Notes: a model not told the origin generated them from the letters alone. DNA of 64,000 nt from Geobacter sp. SVR (GCF_016865365.1 NZ_AP024469.1:3874501-3938500), one strand, 5' to 3'. Shown: positions 17,460 to 26,119, numbered from the stretch's first letter. Translations and numbers: made by a program.

Positions 17460-18686
17460 ATGGCAAACGGAAATTATCTACTCGGCAGACAACCGATACT
17501 GAATCGCGGAGAGGAGCTGATAGGATACGAGCTGCTGTTCCGCTCAACCGACTCGGGCGTGGCAGAGGCGACCAATGCCACGTACGCCACCGCCAGCGTG
17601 ATTACGAACGCCCTGACCAGTTTCGGCATCGAAGAGATCCTGGGCCCGCACAAAGGCTTCATCAATCTGGATCTGGAACTGCTGATGCACGATTCATTGA
17701 ACATCCTGCCCAAGAACCAGGTGGTGATCGAGCTTCTGGAAACCATGCAGATTACCCCCGCGCTGGTGGAGCACTGCCGCTCCCTCAAGCAGGACGGCTT
17801 CACCCTCGCGCTTGACGATCACGAATACAGCCCGCTTTATCATGAATTGTACGAAATCGTGGACATCGTCAAGGTCGACCTGACCCAGAGCCCCCTGGAA
17901 GATTTGGAAGAGATGGTGAGACAGCTGCGGACCTACGAGCTGCAGCTGCTGGCCGAGAAGGTGGAGACCCAGGAGGAATTCAACCGTTGCCTCGAACTCG
18001 GTTTCGACCTGTTCCAGGGCTATTACTTCGCCAAGCCCTCGGTCTTGAAAAAGCGGCGCATGGAACACTCCGGCCATACGTTGCTCAAGCTGATGCGCCT
18101 GCTCGAGGATGACGCGGAGGTGGCCCGTATCGAAGAAACCTTCCGGGAAGATCCCGGCCTCACCTGCAAACTGCTCTTTCTGGTCAACTCAGTCAGCATC
18201 GGCCTGCGCTGCAAAATCGATACGATCCGCCATGCGATCATGTTTCTGGGACGCCAGCAGATCAAGCGCTGGATACAGATGGCCCTGTTCGCGGACAGCG
18301 ATCAGTACGGTGCCGAGAATCCGCTGATGGAGATGGCTGCGGTGAGAGCCAGCTTCATGGAAAACATGAGCAGTTGCCATCGCACCTTGAAAACCGAAGA
18401 GGAATCGCCTGAAAAGGCATTCATGACCGGTATCCTGTCAGTGCTGCAGAAGGTCTACGACATCTCCATCGACGATGTGATTCAAAAGCTTAATCTCTCC
18501 GAAGATATCAGCGAGGCACTGGCCGAGCGGAAAGGCGAGTTGGGAAACCTGCTCCACATGGCGGAACTGCTCGAGCAGGCCGATTTTCGGCACTTGGTTT
18601 CACATTTGAACGAATTGGATATCGGTTTCGACGAGGTGCTCATGTCCCAGAAAAGGGCTTTTACCTGGCGCAGCGGCATCGCCTGA
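17460..18686 (+). CDS. EAL-HDOD domain signalling protein (YuxH-like)
   Basis: 408 aa. N-terminal EAL-type domain (1-200) with a degenerate signature GYELLFR in place of EAL/ExLxR and an FQGYYFAKP C-terminal motif, then an HDOD domain (about 205-395; LTCKLLFLVNSV, LGRQQIKRWIQM). Proteins of this layout usually lack phosphodiesterase activity because metal-binding residues are missing, and act as regulatory scaffolds; here the fully conserved Glu/Asp set cannot all be found. Abundant in Geobacterales. Confidence 0.9.
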   Translation: MANGNYLLGRQPILNRGEELIGYELLFRSTDSGVAEATNATYATASVITNALTSFGIEEILGPHKGFINLDLELLMHDSLNILPKNQVVIELLETMQITPALVEHCRSLKQDGFTLALDDHEYSPLYHELYEIVDIVKVDLTQSPLEDLEEMVRQLRTYELQLLAEKVETQEEFNRCLELGFDLFQGYYFAKPSVLKKRRMEHSGHTLLKLMRLLEDDAEVARIEETFREDPGLTCKLLFLVNSVSIGLRCKIDTIRHAIMFLGRQQIKRWIQMALFADSDQYGAENPLMEMAAVRASFMENMSSCHRTLKTEEESPEKAFMTGILSVLQKVYDISIDDVIQKLNLSEDISEALAERKGELGNLLHMAELLEQADFRHLVSHLNELDIGFDEVLMSQKRAFTWRSGIA

Positions 18687-18828
18687 AGACAACTCGCGGC
18701 ACCGCAGCATCGAGGCCGGTGCGGTGCCCCCATTCCGCGCGTGACCGCCCCCCTAACAATGGATTTGCCCAAAGGAGCATTTTCATTGTACTCTTCCGGA
18801 CATGCAGGCAGAGCATACTCCCCCCAAC

Positions 18829-18965
18829 AGGTTGTTGAAATCCCCAGATTGTCCCAAAATGGGCAGATTGTCGCACTCGCAGGAAGCGCCACGGCGGCGT
18901 AGCAGCGCTACGCCGCACCAGAGGGCTGACGAGGACGACGGCGAGATGCCCGTTTTTCAACAACC
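18829..18965. repeat. Palindromic intergenic repeat, copy A
   Basis: About 137 bases bounded by GGTTGTTGAAA and its exact inverse TTTCAACAACC, with a central GGCGTAGCAGCGCTACGCC palindrome and the right-arm signature GACGGCGAGATGCCC. Related to the copies at 21686, 22591 and 56285. The right arm contains ATG 18946, which is the start codon of miaA, so the element contributes the first six codons of that gene. Confidence 0.85.
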
Positions 18966-19881
18966 GTCCAAACTTCTGGTCATCTGCGGGCCGACCGCCT
19001 CGGGCAAAACCGAACTGGCACTGACGCTGGCGCATGAGTTGGACGCCGAAATAGTCAATGCCGATTCCATGCAGGTCTACCGCGGCATGGACATCGGCAC
19101 GGCCAAGCCTTCTACCGAGCAGCGCACCCTCATCCCCCACCACCTGATCGATGTGGCCTCTCCGGACCGGCTCTTTTCGGCCGCGGACTTTGCCGATGCC
19201 GCCGATGCAGCCATCCGGGAGATCACCGGACGGGGCAAACGGGTCATCGTTGTCGGAGGCACCGGGCTCTATCTGCGCGCGCTGCTGCAGGGGCTGGTCG
19301 ATTCGCCCAGCGGCGCCGGCGCGATCAGGCAGGAGCTTCAGGCCGAGGCCCGGGCCGAAGGCAACGCGGCCATGCTGGAAAAGCTGTGGCAGGTGGATCC
19401 CGAATTGGCTGCTCATATCCACCCCAACAACTTGGTGCGCATCATCCGGGCACTGGAGGTCCACCGCCTGACCGGCATTCCCCTGTCCCGCTACCAGCGC
19501 GAACACGGCTTCAGCGGCAGGCGCTACGACAGCATCAAGATCGGTCTCTCCGTCGAGCGGCAGGAGCTGTACGGCCGTATCGAGGCGCGAGTCGACCGCA
19601 TGTTGGCAGAAGGGTTGCTGGAAGAGGTTCGGGGACTTCTGTCGTCGGGGTACGGCCGGGAGCTGAAAGCCATGCGCGCCATCGGCTACAAGGAAGCGGC
19701 TGCCCACCTGGACGGAGAGTGCAGCCTCGAAGATGCTGCGGAACTGATCAAACGCGACACCCGCCGCTACGCCAAGCGCCAGCTGACCTGGTTCAAGGCC
19801 GATCCTGACATAATATGGCTTGAATATCCGGCAAACTTTGTTAGTATTTTGCATCATGCAATTGAATTTTTTGATCACTGA
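18946..19881 (+). CDS. miaA: tRNA dimethylallyltransferase
   Basis: 311 aa, normal length. P-loop GPTASGKTELA near residues 15-25, DSMQVYRGMDIGTAKP, and the IKRDTRRYAKRQLTWFK motif near the C-terminus identify MiaA, which isopentenylates A37 of tRNAs reading UNN codons. The only start that gives normal length lies in the repeat element just upstream (MPVFQQPSK); longer in-frame starts read entirely through the repeat. hfq follows after 17 bases, the usual miaA-hfq coupling. Confidence 0.96.
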   Translation: MPVFQQPSKLLVICGPTASGKTELALTLAHELDAEIVNADSMQVYRGMDIGTAKPSTEQRTLIPHHLIDVASPDRLFSAADFADAADAAIREITGRGKRVIVVGGTGLYLRALLQGLVDSPSGAGAIRQELQAEARAEGNAAMLEKLWQVDPELAAHIHPNNLVRIIRALEVHRLTGIPLSRYQREHGFSGRRYDSIKIGLSVERQELYGRIEARVDRMLAEGLLEEVRGLLSSGYGRELKAMRAIGYKEAAAHLDGECSLEDAAELIKRDTRRYAKRQLTWFKADPDIIWLEYPANFVSILHHAIEFFDH

Positions 19882-19898
19882 CAGGAGGCGCGACAACA

Positions 19899-20123
19899 AT
19901 GGCAAAAGCACCTTTCAATATCCAGGATCAGTACCTGAATCAGTCCCGCAAGGAACGCGTCCGCGTCATCATCACCATGATGTCCGGTGAGACGCTGGAA
20001 GGATTCATCAAATCATTCGACAACTTTTCGGTCCTGTTGGATGCGGCCTGCGATATCCTGATCTACAAGCACGCCATCGCCACGATCACGTCCGCTGACG
20101 GGAAATTCCGGCTGCACCAGTAA
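19899..20123 (+). CDS. hfq: RNA chaperone Hfq
   Basis: 74 aa. Sm1 (Q8/D9 region NIQDQYLNQSRKERVRVIITMMSG) and Sm2 (YKHAIATITS) motifs are complete; the acidic C-terminal tail of enterobacterial Hfq is absent, as in most deltaproteobacteria. It forms hexamers that bind sRNAs and A-rich mRNA. An AGGAGG-like site precedes ATG. Confidence 0.97.
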   Translation: MAKAPFNIQDQYLNQSRKERVRVIITMMSGETLEGFIKSFDNFSVLLDAACDILIYKHAIATITSADGKFRLHQ

Positions 20124-20153
20124 TCGCGCCTCCAGCACCTCATAATCACATCG

Positions 20154-20230
20154 ACAGGGATGAACGGATGGACAGGACAAAGAGTCCTGTGCTAACCTGA
20201 TCATCCCTGTTGCCGTTTCAACGTTCATCC
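20154..20230 (+). promoter_or_regulatory. Structured element with mutually exclusive pairings between hfq and the DUF512 gene
   Basis: ACAGGGATGA (20154-20163) pairs perfectly with TCATCCCTGT (20201-20210), enclosing a second hairpin ACAGGAC/GTCCTGT (20172-20190). The same 5' arm extended (GGATGAACG, 20159-20167) can instead pair with CGTTCATCC (20222-20230). No T run follows, so it is not a simple terminator; it may be a processed RNA or a leader switch. Confidence 0.45.
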
Positions 20231-20331
20231 AGGTTTTCCATGCCAAAACCACGCACCCGACTCACACACGCTCCCCTGTCTTTCAGCTTCCGTGCCGGCG
20301 ATGCCGCCCCCCCCTTCCCGGAGGCCGCACC

Positions 20332-21654
20332 ATGCCGCCCGTGAACGGACTTCTGATCGATACCGTCGCACCCGGTACCCTGGCCGACGAATTCCAACTG
20401 GAGCCGGGCGACCGCCTGCTGGCGGTGAACGGACACCGGCTGCGCGACATCATCGACTACAGCTATCGCATCGATGGAGAACAGGAACTGCTGCTGGAAG
20501 TGGCCCGGCAGGATGGCGAGCTGTGGGAACTGGAGATCGAACGCGATCCGGATGAGCCGCTGGGGCTGACCTTTACCCCGCCTGAACCGGAACGCTGCGG
20601 TAACAACTGTCTCTTCTGCTTCGTGCATCAACTCCCCCCGGGTCTGCGCCGGCCGCTGTACGTCAAGGACGAAGATTACCGCCTCTCCTTCCTGAACGGC
20701 AACTACGTCACCCTGGCCAACCTCTCCCCGGCCGACCTGGAGCGGATCGTAGAACAGCGCCTCTCGCCGCTCTACATTTCGGTGCATGCCACCAATCCCG
20801 AGCTGCGCGCCCGGCTGCTGGGCAAACCGGGCATCCCCCCGATCCTGGAACAACTGCGGATTCTCGCCGAATCGGGCATCCGCATGCACACCCAGGTGGT
20901 GCTCTGCCCCGGCCTGAACGACCAAGCGGAGCTGGAGCGCACGGTCGACGATCTTGCCCGGCTTTACCCGGCAGTGCAGTCCCTGGCAGTCGTGCCGCTG
21001 GGGCTGACCCGCCACCGCCGTCACCTGCCGCAGTTGAAGCCGGTGGACAGCGACTATGCCCGCACATTCATCGCCACCTGGGGAGACCAGGCTCCCCGGC
21101 TCAGAAAGCGCCTCGGCGCACCGTTCCTGTTCCTAGCGGACGAGTTTTACCTCAAGGCCGGCCTGCCCTTCCCTACCCTGCGGAGTTATGGAGATTTGCC
21201 CCAGATCGAGAACGGTGTAGGCCTGGTGCCCCTTTTCATGCGTGACGCCGGCCGCACGCTGCGAACGGCCCGCCGCATCGGTTCCGGGCGGGTCACGGTG
21301 GTAACCGGCCAGTCCGCCGTGGGCTTTGTCAGCGAATTCGCTGCCGGACTGGGGGAAAAATCGGGTGTGGAAATTGTGGCGGTAGGGGTGGAGAACCGTC
21401 TGTTCGGCCCCAGCGTGACCGTCAGCGGCTTGGTCTGCGGCAACGACATCATCCATGACCTGCAAGGGCGTGAACTTGGGGAAGCCGTGCTGGTGCCGGA
21501 CGTGATGCTGAAGGAGGGTGAAGGAATCTTTCTGGACGACGTCACCCTGGCTGAACTGCAACAGCGCCTGAGCTGCCCGGTAATCGTCTTCGACTCCACC
21601 CCCCAGGGCTATTACCGCGTCCTGAGGTCGATTTTCCGCGCCACGCCGGCCTGA
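20332..21654 (+). CDS. DUF512 family PDZ/radical-SAM-like protein
   Basis: 440 aa after GGAGG. N-terminal PDZ-like domain (IDTVAPGTLADEFQLEPGDRLLAVNG), a CGNNCLFCFVHQLP cluster (CxxxCxFC, radical SAM type) at about residue 87, a TIM-barrel-like region with YISVHATNPELRARLLG and THTQVVLCPGLND, and the DUF512 C-terminal domain (YGDLPQIENGVGLV, TGQSAVGFVSEFA). Universal in Clostridia and Geobacterales, often beside EngA/der. The reaction is unknown. Confidence 0.9.
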   Translation: MPPVNGLLIDTVAPGTLADEFQLEPGDRLLAVNGHRLRDIIDYSYRIDGEQELLLEVARQDGELWELEIERDPDEPLGLTFTPPEPERCGNNCLFCFVHQLPPGLRRPLYVKDEDYRLSFLNGNYVTLANLSPADLERIVEQRLSPLYISVHATNPELRARLLGKPGIPPILEQLRILAESGIRMHTQVVLCPGLNDQAELERTVDDLARLYPAVQSLAVVPLGLTRHRRHLPQLKPVDSDYARTFIATWGDQAPRLRKRLGAPFLFLADEFYLKAGLPFPTLRSYGDLPQIENGVGLVPLFMRDAGRTLRTARRIGSGRVTVVTGQSAVGFVSEFAAGLGEKSGVEIVAVGVENRLFGPSVTVSGLVCGNDIIHDLQGRELGEAVLVPDVMLKEGEGIFLDDVTLAELQQRLSCPVIVFDSTPQGYYRVLRSIFRATPA

Positions 21655-21685
21655 TCGGCGCTTCTTCGACGCATTCCAGCAGACT

Positions 21686-21836
21686 CTGTTGAAATTCCAA
21701 GGTTGTTTAAAAATGGGCAGTTCGTCGCACCCGCAGAAAGCCCCGCGGAGGCGTAGTACCCAAGGGCATAAACAGCGCTACGCCGCACAAAGGGGTTTTC
21801 GAGGACGGCGGCGAGATGCCCGTTTTTAAACAACCT
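21686..21836. repeat. Palindromic intergenic repeat, copy B
   Basis: About 150 bases. Same arms as copy A (GTTGTTTAAAAATGGGCAG left, GGCGAGATGCCCGTTTTTAAACAACC right) with the central palindrome interrupted by about 14 extra bases (near 21757-21770). It lies between the convergent DUF512 and ric-like genes and touches the stop codon of the latter, so it may act as the shared 3' structure. Confidence 0.85.
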
Positions 21837-21837
21837 T

Positions 21838-22545
21838 CTAAAGCTGGGCCGCTTTGGGAAAGAGGATGTTGTTCTCCAGGTGGACATGCTTGTGCAGGTC
21901 GTCCTCGAACTCCTTCAGCTTGCGATAGGCAACCATGAAGGTATTGCAGACGTTGTCCGGAATCGCGTAGTCCTTGGACAAGTCCCGGATGGCGTGGACC
22001 GCCTCCCCGATGGCATCGTGTTCCTGGTCCAGTTTGTCGAGCGAAGCCCGCAAGAGAGCAAGATCCTCTGTCTCCGGTTCGCCGCCCCCTTTCCTGGCCG
22101 TGTCGATGCGTTTGATGGCCGGAAACAGCACTTCCTCCTCTTCGCGCAGGTGAGCCTCCATATCGGCCGCAATCCGGTCGAATATCCGGGCGATCTCAAC
22201 CACCTCGGGATGCGCGGCGCCATGAACCTCGGCGATCTTGTGCGCATACACGGCGATCTGCCGGGTGTTCTCGTTCAAATAGCCATGATGGGTGGTGACG
22301 ATGTAGTCCGCCAGGAACGGCAGCCCCCAGGCCGCGAAATTCTGGCTCCGGTCCAGCGGTTCGCTTGTGGCCGCCTCGATCTCGCCCCGCAGGGGAGCAG
22401 GATCGATTCCCTTTTCCCGGCACGCCTCGGAGAGCGGGATTTTACCACCGCAGCAGAAATCGATCCCATATTTCTCGAAGACCTTGGCGGTGCGGTAATC
22501 CTCGGCCACATAATCACCAACGGTTTTGTCGTTTTTCTCTTCCAT
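21838..22545 (-). CDS. ric: Iron-sulfur cluster repair di-iron protein (RIC/YtfE/ScdA)
   Basis: 235 aa. N-terminal ScdA_N domain (TVGDYVAEDYRTAKVFEKYGIDFCCGG, residues 8-34, with the conserved CC) and a hemerythrin HHE domain with H-x-x-x-E metal ligands (TTHHGYLNENTR near 85; HLREEEEVLFPAI near 134; LDQEHDAIG; KHVHLENNILFPKA). RIC proteins restore 4Fe-4S clusters damaged by NO or peroxide. The adjacent hemerythrin/DUF438 gene, same strand, fits a nitrosative-stress pair. Confidence 0.95.
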   Translation of the reverse strand: MEEKNDKTVGDYVAEDYRTAKVFEKYGIDFCCGGKIPLSEACREKGIDPAPLRGEIEAATSEPLDRSQNFAAWGLPFLADYIVTTHHGYLNENTRQIAVYAHKIAEVHGAAHPEVVEIARIFDRIAADMEAHLREEEEVLFPAIKRIDTARKGGGEPETEDLALLRASLDKLDQEHDAIGEAVHAIRDLSKDYAIPDNVCNTFMVAYRKLKEFEDDLHKHVHLENNILFPKAAQL

Positions 22546-22590
22546 GGCTCGTTGCTCCTTTCATGTCTTCGCACAATTCCCTAGGGTATT

Positions 22591-22748
22591 CAGATTGTTC
22601 GAAAACGATCAGATCGTCGCACCCGCAGAAAGCTGCGCGGAGGCCCTCACCCGGCCTTTGGCCACCCTCTCCCGAAGGGTGAGGCCGCAGGCCGAAGTCA
22701 CAAGAGGGCTGACGAGGGCGCGGCGAGATGCCCGTTTTTCAACAACCT
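22591..22748. repeat. Palindromic intergenic repeat, copy C with a different centre
   Basis: About 158 bases. Outer arms match copies A, B and D (ATCAGATCGTCGCACCCGCAG left, GCGGCGAGATGCCC and TTTTTCAACAACC right), but the central GTAGCAGCGCTACGCC is replaced by 22643-22695, an unrelated inverted repeat (CCCTCACCCGGCC...GGGTGAGG). It ends two bases before the stop codon of the DUF438 gene. Confidence 0.8.
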
Positions 22749-22750
22749 CC

Positions 22751-24208
22751 CTAATCCCAGTCCAGCAGCCGCTGTTCCCCTTCCAACTTCCTGATGCCGG
22801 TCACGTCCTGGCTCACCTCCAGTGTACCACGATAAGCCCCCTGACTGTCCCGCACCGCAAAGTACCTGATGTGGATGAAGCGTCCCCCCATCTGGATCCA
22901 GAACTCGGCGCTCTCCCTGGTGCCGGCCCGGAATTCGTCCAGTATCTTCTGGACCACATGCAGGCTCTTGGGGGGATGACAATTGCGGACATTCCTGCCG
23001 ATCACGCCGGGGCTGCGGGGAAAGATGCGCTCCTTGGTCTGGGAGTAGTAGACCACCTCATCCTTCTCGTTGACCAGCGAGATGTCCACCGGCAGATGGG
23101 CCAGCATCAGGTTGATCAGCTCCGGACTCATGATACCGGTGTCGAGCGCCACCCCACCCGACTGGGGCGCCGGTTCCGCCGTAGCAGCGACCGTTTCTTC
23201 CGGCCAGGCTGCCTCGGGACCGCCCCAGGCGTAGCCGATTTCCTCCTCCCCCCGGCGCACCTTGAACCAGTCGGTCTCGCCCAGTATTTCGAGCGCCATG
23301 GGAAAGAGGATGTGCTCCTCCTTGTAGATCATGTCGCTGATCGCCTTGAGCAGTGACGTGAGCGTTTCGCGGAGCGCCGGCACCCGGAGCTCGGTCACCT
23401 GGGTCCGGGCCTGCTTCAGGGCCTGACGGATATCGTCGTGTATGGCCCACATGACCTCCGTGGGACCGGTGATCTCGTGCAGTTCCAGCACCGGGAAGAG
23501 CTGGTTCTCCTTGCGCAGGTAGTGGAGATTGATGCGTGACAGGTTCTCCAGCAGTCCTGCCAGTTCTTCCCCGGCCATCCGGAGGCCCTCCTGGTCCGGG
23601 GCCTCCCCCAACCGCTCCGCAAGACCGGCGATCTGGCCGACGATTCCCTCCGCGACCCGGTTTTCCTTCATCAGGGTATGGAGCGGGTGTCCGGCCGGTA
23701 CACTGGGGGGCTCCTGTTTGGCGAGCGACTCCTTGAAGACTTCCACGTGCACGTCGCACAGCCGTTTGATCTCGCTTTCAGGCATCCCCTCCGCGATCAG
23801 GGCCTGCTCCATCCGGGCGATCTCGCTGGCCTCGATGTCCCGGACCAGTTCGTGAAATCTGTGCTTCAGGACCGCCATCTCGACCCCGGCATGAAGATCG
23901 CGGATGATTCCCTTGAGCAGCTCCTGCCGGGCTGCCGCATCCTGCTGCGGGGCATTGCCATCCCGGCCCACGGAAACCTCGCGGCCCGTCTTGACCTTGA
24001 TCTCGGCCGCTATCTCCGTCAGCAGCGTATCCAATGCAATGCCCCCCCGGGCGGCAACATGCTCCAGCGGCGCCACCTTGCCGACCGTTTTCCGCATCAC
24101 CGCGCTCTGCAACATCTTGTATTTGGGTGAGCGGTTGATGAAGAAGTCCAGCAGAAAGGGGTACTCCTTCAAAAGGTCGTCGAGTTTCGTGGCAGCGTTC
24201 AGTTCCAT
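22751..24208 (-). CDS. DUF1858-DUF438-hemerythrin-PAS protein
   Basis: 485 aa. Domain order: DUF1858 (about 1-70; LDDLLKEYPFLLDFFI), DUF438 (about 90-165; LLKGIIRDLHAGVEMAVLKHRFHELV), hemerythrin HHE helical bundle (about 175-320; HPLHTLMKENRV, LRKENQLFPVLE, HDDIR, EEHILFPMALEIL), then a PAS-type domain (about 355-485). The di-iron HHE core suggests O2 or NO sensing and the PAS a second input; members are thought to serve NO resistance. An FNR-like box lies upstream. Confidence 0.88.
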   Translation of the reverse strand: MELNAATKLDDLLKEYPFLLDFFINRSPKYKMLQSAVMRKTVGKVAPLEHVAARGGIALDTLLTEIAAEIKVKTGREVSVGRDGNAPQQDAAARQELLKGIIRDLHAGVEMAVLKHRFHELVRDIEASEIARMEQALIAEGMPESEIKRLCDVHVEVFKESLAKQEPPSVPAGHPLHTLMKENRVAEGIVGQIAGLAERLGEAPDQEGLRMAGEELAGLLENLSRINLHYLRKENQLFPVLELHEITGPTEVMWAIHDDIRQALKQARTQVTELRVPALRETLTSLLKAISDMIYKEEHILFPMALEILGETDWFKVRRGEEEIGYAWGGPEAAWPEETVAATAEPAPQSGGVALDTGIMSPELINLMLAHLPVDISLVNEKDEVVYYSQTKERIFPRSPGVIGRNVRNCHPPKSLHVVQKILDEFRAGTRESAEFWIQMGGRFIHIRYFAVRDSQGAYRGTLEVSQDVTGIRKLEGEQRLLDWD

Positions 24209-24526
24209 GGCATCCTCCAGACACGGTTTGAATGAGTTTCCGTTGCGTTCCTGACATCATTGATAGCAGATGCAGGGCACAACATCCTTGATCCGGATCA
24301 TGAAAATGAACTACGGCACTGGTTCGAAAACGGCCCGAATGGACAGGTGGGGGAATGACTGGAGGGTCAAGGAGGCCGCCAGAAAAATACGCAACGGGAC
24401 GAGCCAGAGACACAGACAGATATGATCGGCGGAGAAGGGAAAGACGGGCTCCCGCCCGCGTTTTGAACGGGGGCCGGTGGTCAACGAAGAGGTGCCGGAG
24501 GCAGGATCGGCCTGCCGCCGGACCGG
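24209..24526. other. Gene-free stretch with FNR/Dnr-type site
   Basis: 318 bases. The DUF438 promoter must lie here; the feature seen is the TTGAT-N4-ATCAT site at 24288-24301. The remainder up to the stop of the next minus-strand gene (24527) holds no frame or hairpin that can be supported. Confidence 0.45.
24288..24301. promoter_or_regulatory. FNR/Dnr-like binding site
   Basis: TTGATCCGGATCAT matches the FNR/Dnr consensus TTGAT-N4-ATCAA in nine of ten defined bases. It is centred about 86 bases upstream of the DUF438-hemerythrin start, a suitable position for activation by an oxygen- or NO-sensing CRP-family protein. Confidence 0.55.
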
Positions 24527-24877
24527 TCAGTCCCGGTCCTCCTCACGGGAATGGTCCGGCGAAGAATGCCGGGCAGCTAGGAAAAGCACTATGGAGACGG
24601 CAACGGCAATGACCGCTATCGTGTACGCCAACGTCTGCCCCTGCCACAATCCCTCGAACCAGCGCGAAAACTGATCCGCCAGCACCGAGGCATTGCCGCC
24701 GTACATTCTCAGCTCATGGGTATATTTCTTGGACTCGAGAAAACCATCGACAAGAGTACTGTCGGAACTGTCACCGGCACTCAGATGGATGCCCGCAGCC
24801 GCAGCCAGACCGACCACCAGGACCAGGAGGGCGATCAGGTTGAGACGGGTTTGCAGATCGAAGTTTTTCCTGGCCAT
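24527..24877 (-). CDS. Small two-helix membrane protein
   Basis: 116 aa. Hydrophobic segments at about residues 11-31 and 83-103 flank a 50-residue polar loop, consistent with a periplasmic loop between two membrane helices. Ends in a charged His/Asp/Glu/Arg tail. No family recognised; it stands alone between the DUF438 and transglutaminase genes. Confidence 0.6.
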   Translation of the reverse strand: MARKNFDLQTRLNLIALLVLVVGLAAAAGIHLSAGDSSDSTLVDGFLESKKYTHELRMYGGNASVLADQFSRWFEGLWQGQTLAYTIAVIAVAVSIVLFLAARHSSPDHSREEDRD

Positions 24878-25007
24878 GGCAGTGCTCGCTAATCCGGATC
24901 TCCGGGAGTTTTGGCGGAAAGGCTCCCCTACTGAGTAAAAGGGGCTGCGCCCTGGCGCACTTGCCGCTCTCCAGCACGGTAACGGAAGCGGCGGCGTATA
25001 TCAAGCA

Positions 25008-25046
25008 CACAAAAGGGGTTGCCCGCTGCGGACAACCCCTTTTGTG
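25008..25046. terminator. Bidirectional hairpin terminator
   Basis: CACAAAAGGGGTTG and its exact inverse CAACCCCTTTTGTG around an 11-base loop, with A and T runs inside the stem ends; it stands between the transglutaminase (ends 25091, -) and the small membrane protein (-). Confidence 0.75.
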
Positions 25047-25090
25047 TTCCGAACTCTGCGTCCGGCCAATGACGGCTCACACGGCAAAGG

Positions 25091-26119
25091 TCATTTGGTG
25101 GTATAGGTGATCGTGTATTTGAAGCCGGCCGGGTCGAGCCAGTCCAGGACCTTGTCCCCGATCCGGGCAAAGGGATACATCAGGTAGTTGACCGGTGGGC
25201 CCGGCTGCGGCGGGTTGAGGGTCAGGTCGCGGCCCATCGACAGCTTGACGCGGTACGGGTCGATGCCCCCCCAGAAATAGGCGCGATAGTCGATAGTCTT
25301 CTGGTCCTGCAGCTTCAGGTTTTCGGTCAGCATCGCCTTGCGCACATCAGCGGCATCGACCGGCACCCATCCGTAGCCCGGCAGATAGAACTCGGCCCAG
25401 CAGTGCTGCCAGCCAGTCACGTCCTCCTTGTCCTTTTTGCCCAGGCGCAGGCCGAACACCTCGCGGCACGGCACTCCGGCAGCCCGTGCCAGGGCGATGA
25501 AGACCGAATGGATATCAACGCACTTGCCCCCCGGCTTGGCAAGCAGGGCGCACACATCACCGGCGCCGCAACCGCGGGTTGCGGGATCCCGGTAGGTATT
25601 TTCACAGGTCCAGTCGTAAATGGCCTTGGCCTTCTCCAGCACCGTGGTCTTGCCGGCGGTGATGCTTTTGGCCAGCCTGCCCACTTCGCCGTCGGTCGGC
25701 CCGATGCTGCTGGGGGCCAGATATTGGGCAAAATCGGCGCGATCCCAGGCCGCCTCTTTTGCGGGGAAATCCCGGCGGATCACCTCTTTGCGCTCGGTCT
25801 TGAAACTGAACACCAGTTTACGGCTGGCAGCCCCTTGATTCCAGCGGGCATAGAGCATCGGCGTGCTGTAGGTCTTGTCGGTGTATACCGCCGACGCGGC
25901 AAAATCGCCGCTGACCTTGATGTCGGTGATGGTCTGGTCATTGTCGGAAACCGGGTACGGGAGCCATAATTCGGCTTCGCCGGCTGGGTTGTGGCCCGAG
26001 AGATCGACTGAAACGGTGGTAACTCCCGAGTGGACTGCGGCAGCCTGTGCCGGGGCACTGCAGATACCTGCAAGCAGCAGCGCGATGCCGAATACGGCCA
26101 GTTTTTTTCCCAGGAACAT
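25091..26119 (-). CDS. Exported transglutaminase-like protein
   Basis: 342 aa from ATG with AAGGAGG 5 bases upstream. A Sec signal peptide (LAVFGIALLLAGICSAPAQAA) is followed by a beta-rich domain, then a transglutaminase-core domain: GGKCVDIHSVFIALARAAGVPCREV (catalytic Cys), HCWAEFYLPGYGWVPVDAAD (His and Asp). The catalytic triad is therefore complete. It probably acts in the periplasm, as a protease or transamidase on an unknown substrate. Confidence 0.88.
   Translation of the reverse strand: MFLGKKLAVFGIALLLAGICSAPAQAAAVHSGVTTVSVDLSGHNPAGEAELWLPYPVSDNDQTITDIKVSGDFAASAVYTDKTYSTPMLYARWNQGAASRKLVFSFKTERKEVIRRDFPAKEAAWDRADFAQYLAPSSIGPTDGEVGRLAKSITAGKTTVLEKAKAIYDWTCENTYRDPATRGCGAGDVCALLAKPGGKCVDIHSVFIALARAAGVPCREVFGLRLGKKDKEDVTGWQHCWAEFYLPGYGWVPVDAADVRKAMLTENLKLQDQKTIDYRAYFWGGIDPYRVKLSMGRDLTLNPPQPGPPVNYLMYPFARIGDKVLDWLDPAGFKYTITYTTK

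Noticed and set aside
20332-21654. PDZ protease (DegP/HtrA-like) for the DUF512 gene
   Set aside because: Only the N-terminal PDZ-like part matches; there is no trypsin-like catalytic triad, and the CxxxCxFC cluster plus DUF512 fit better.
24891-25090. Small frames between the membrane protein and transglutaminase genes
   Set aside because: They sit in the terminator region, have no ribosome sites and no conserved blocks.
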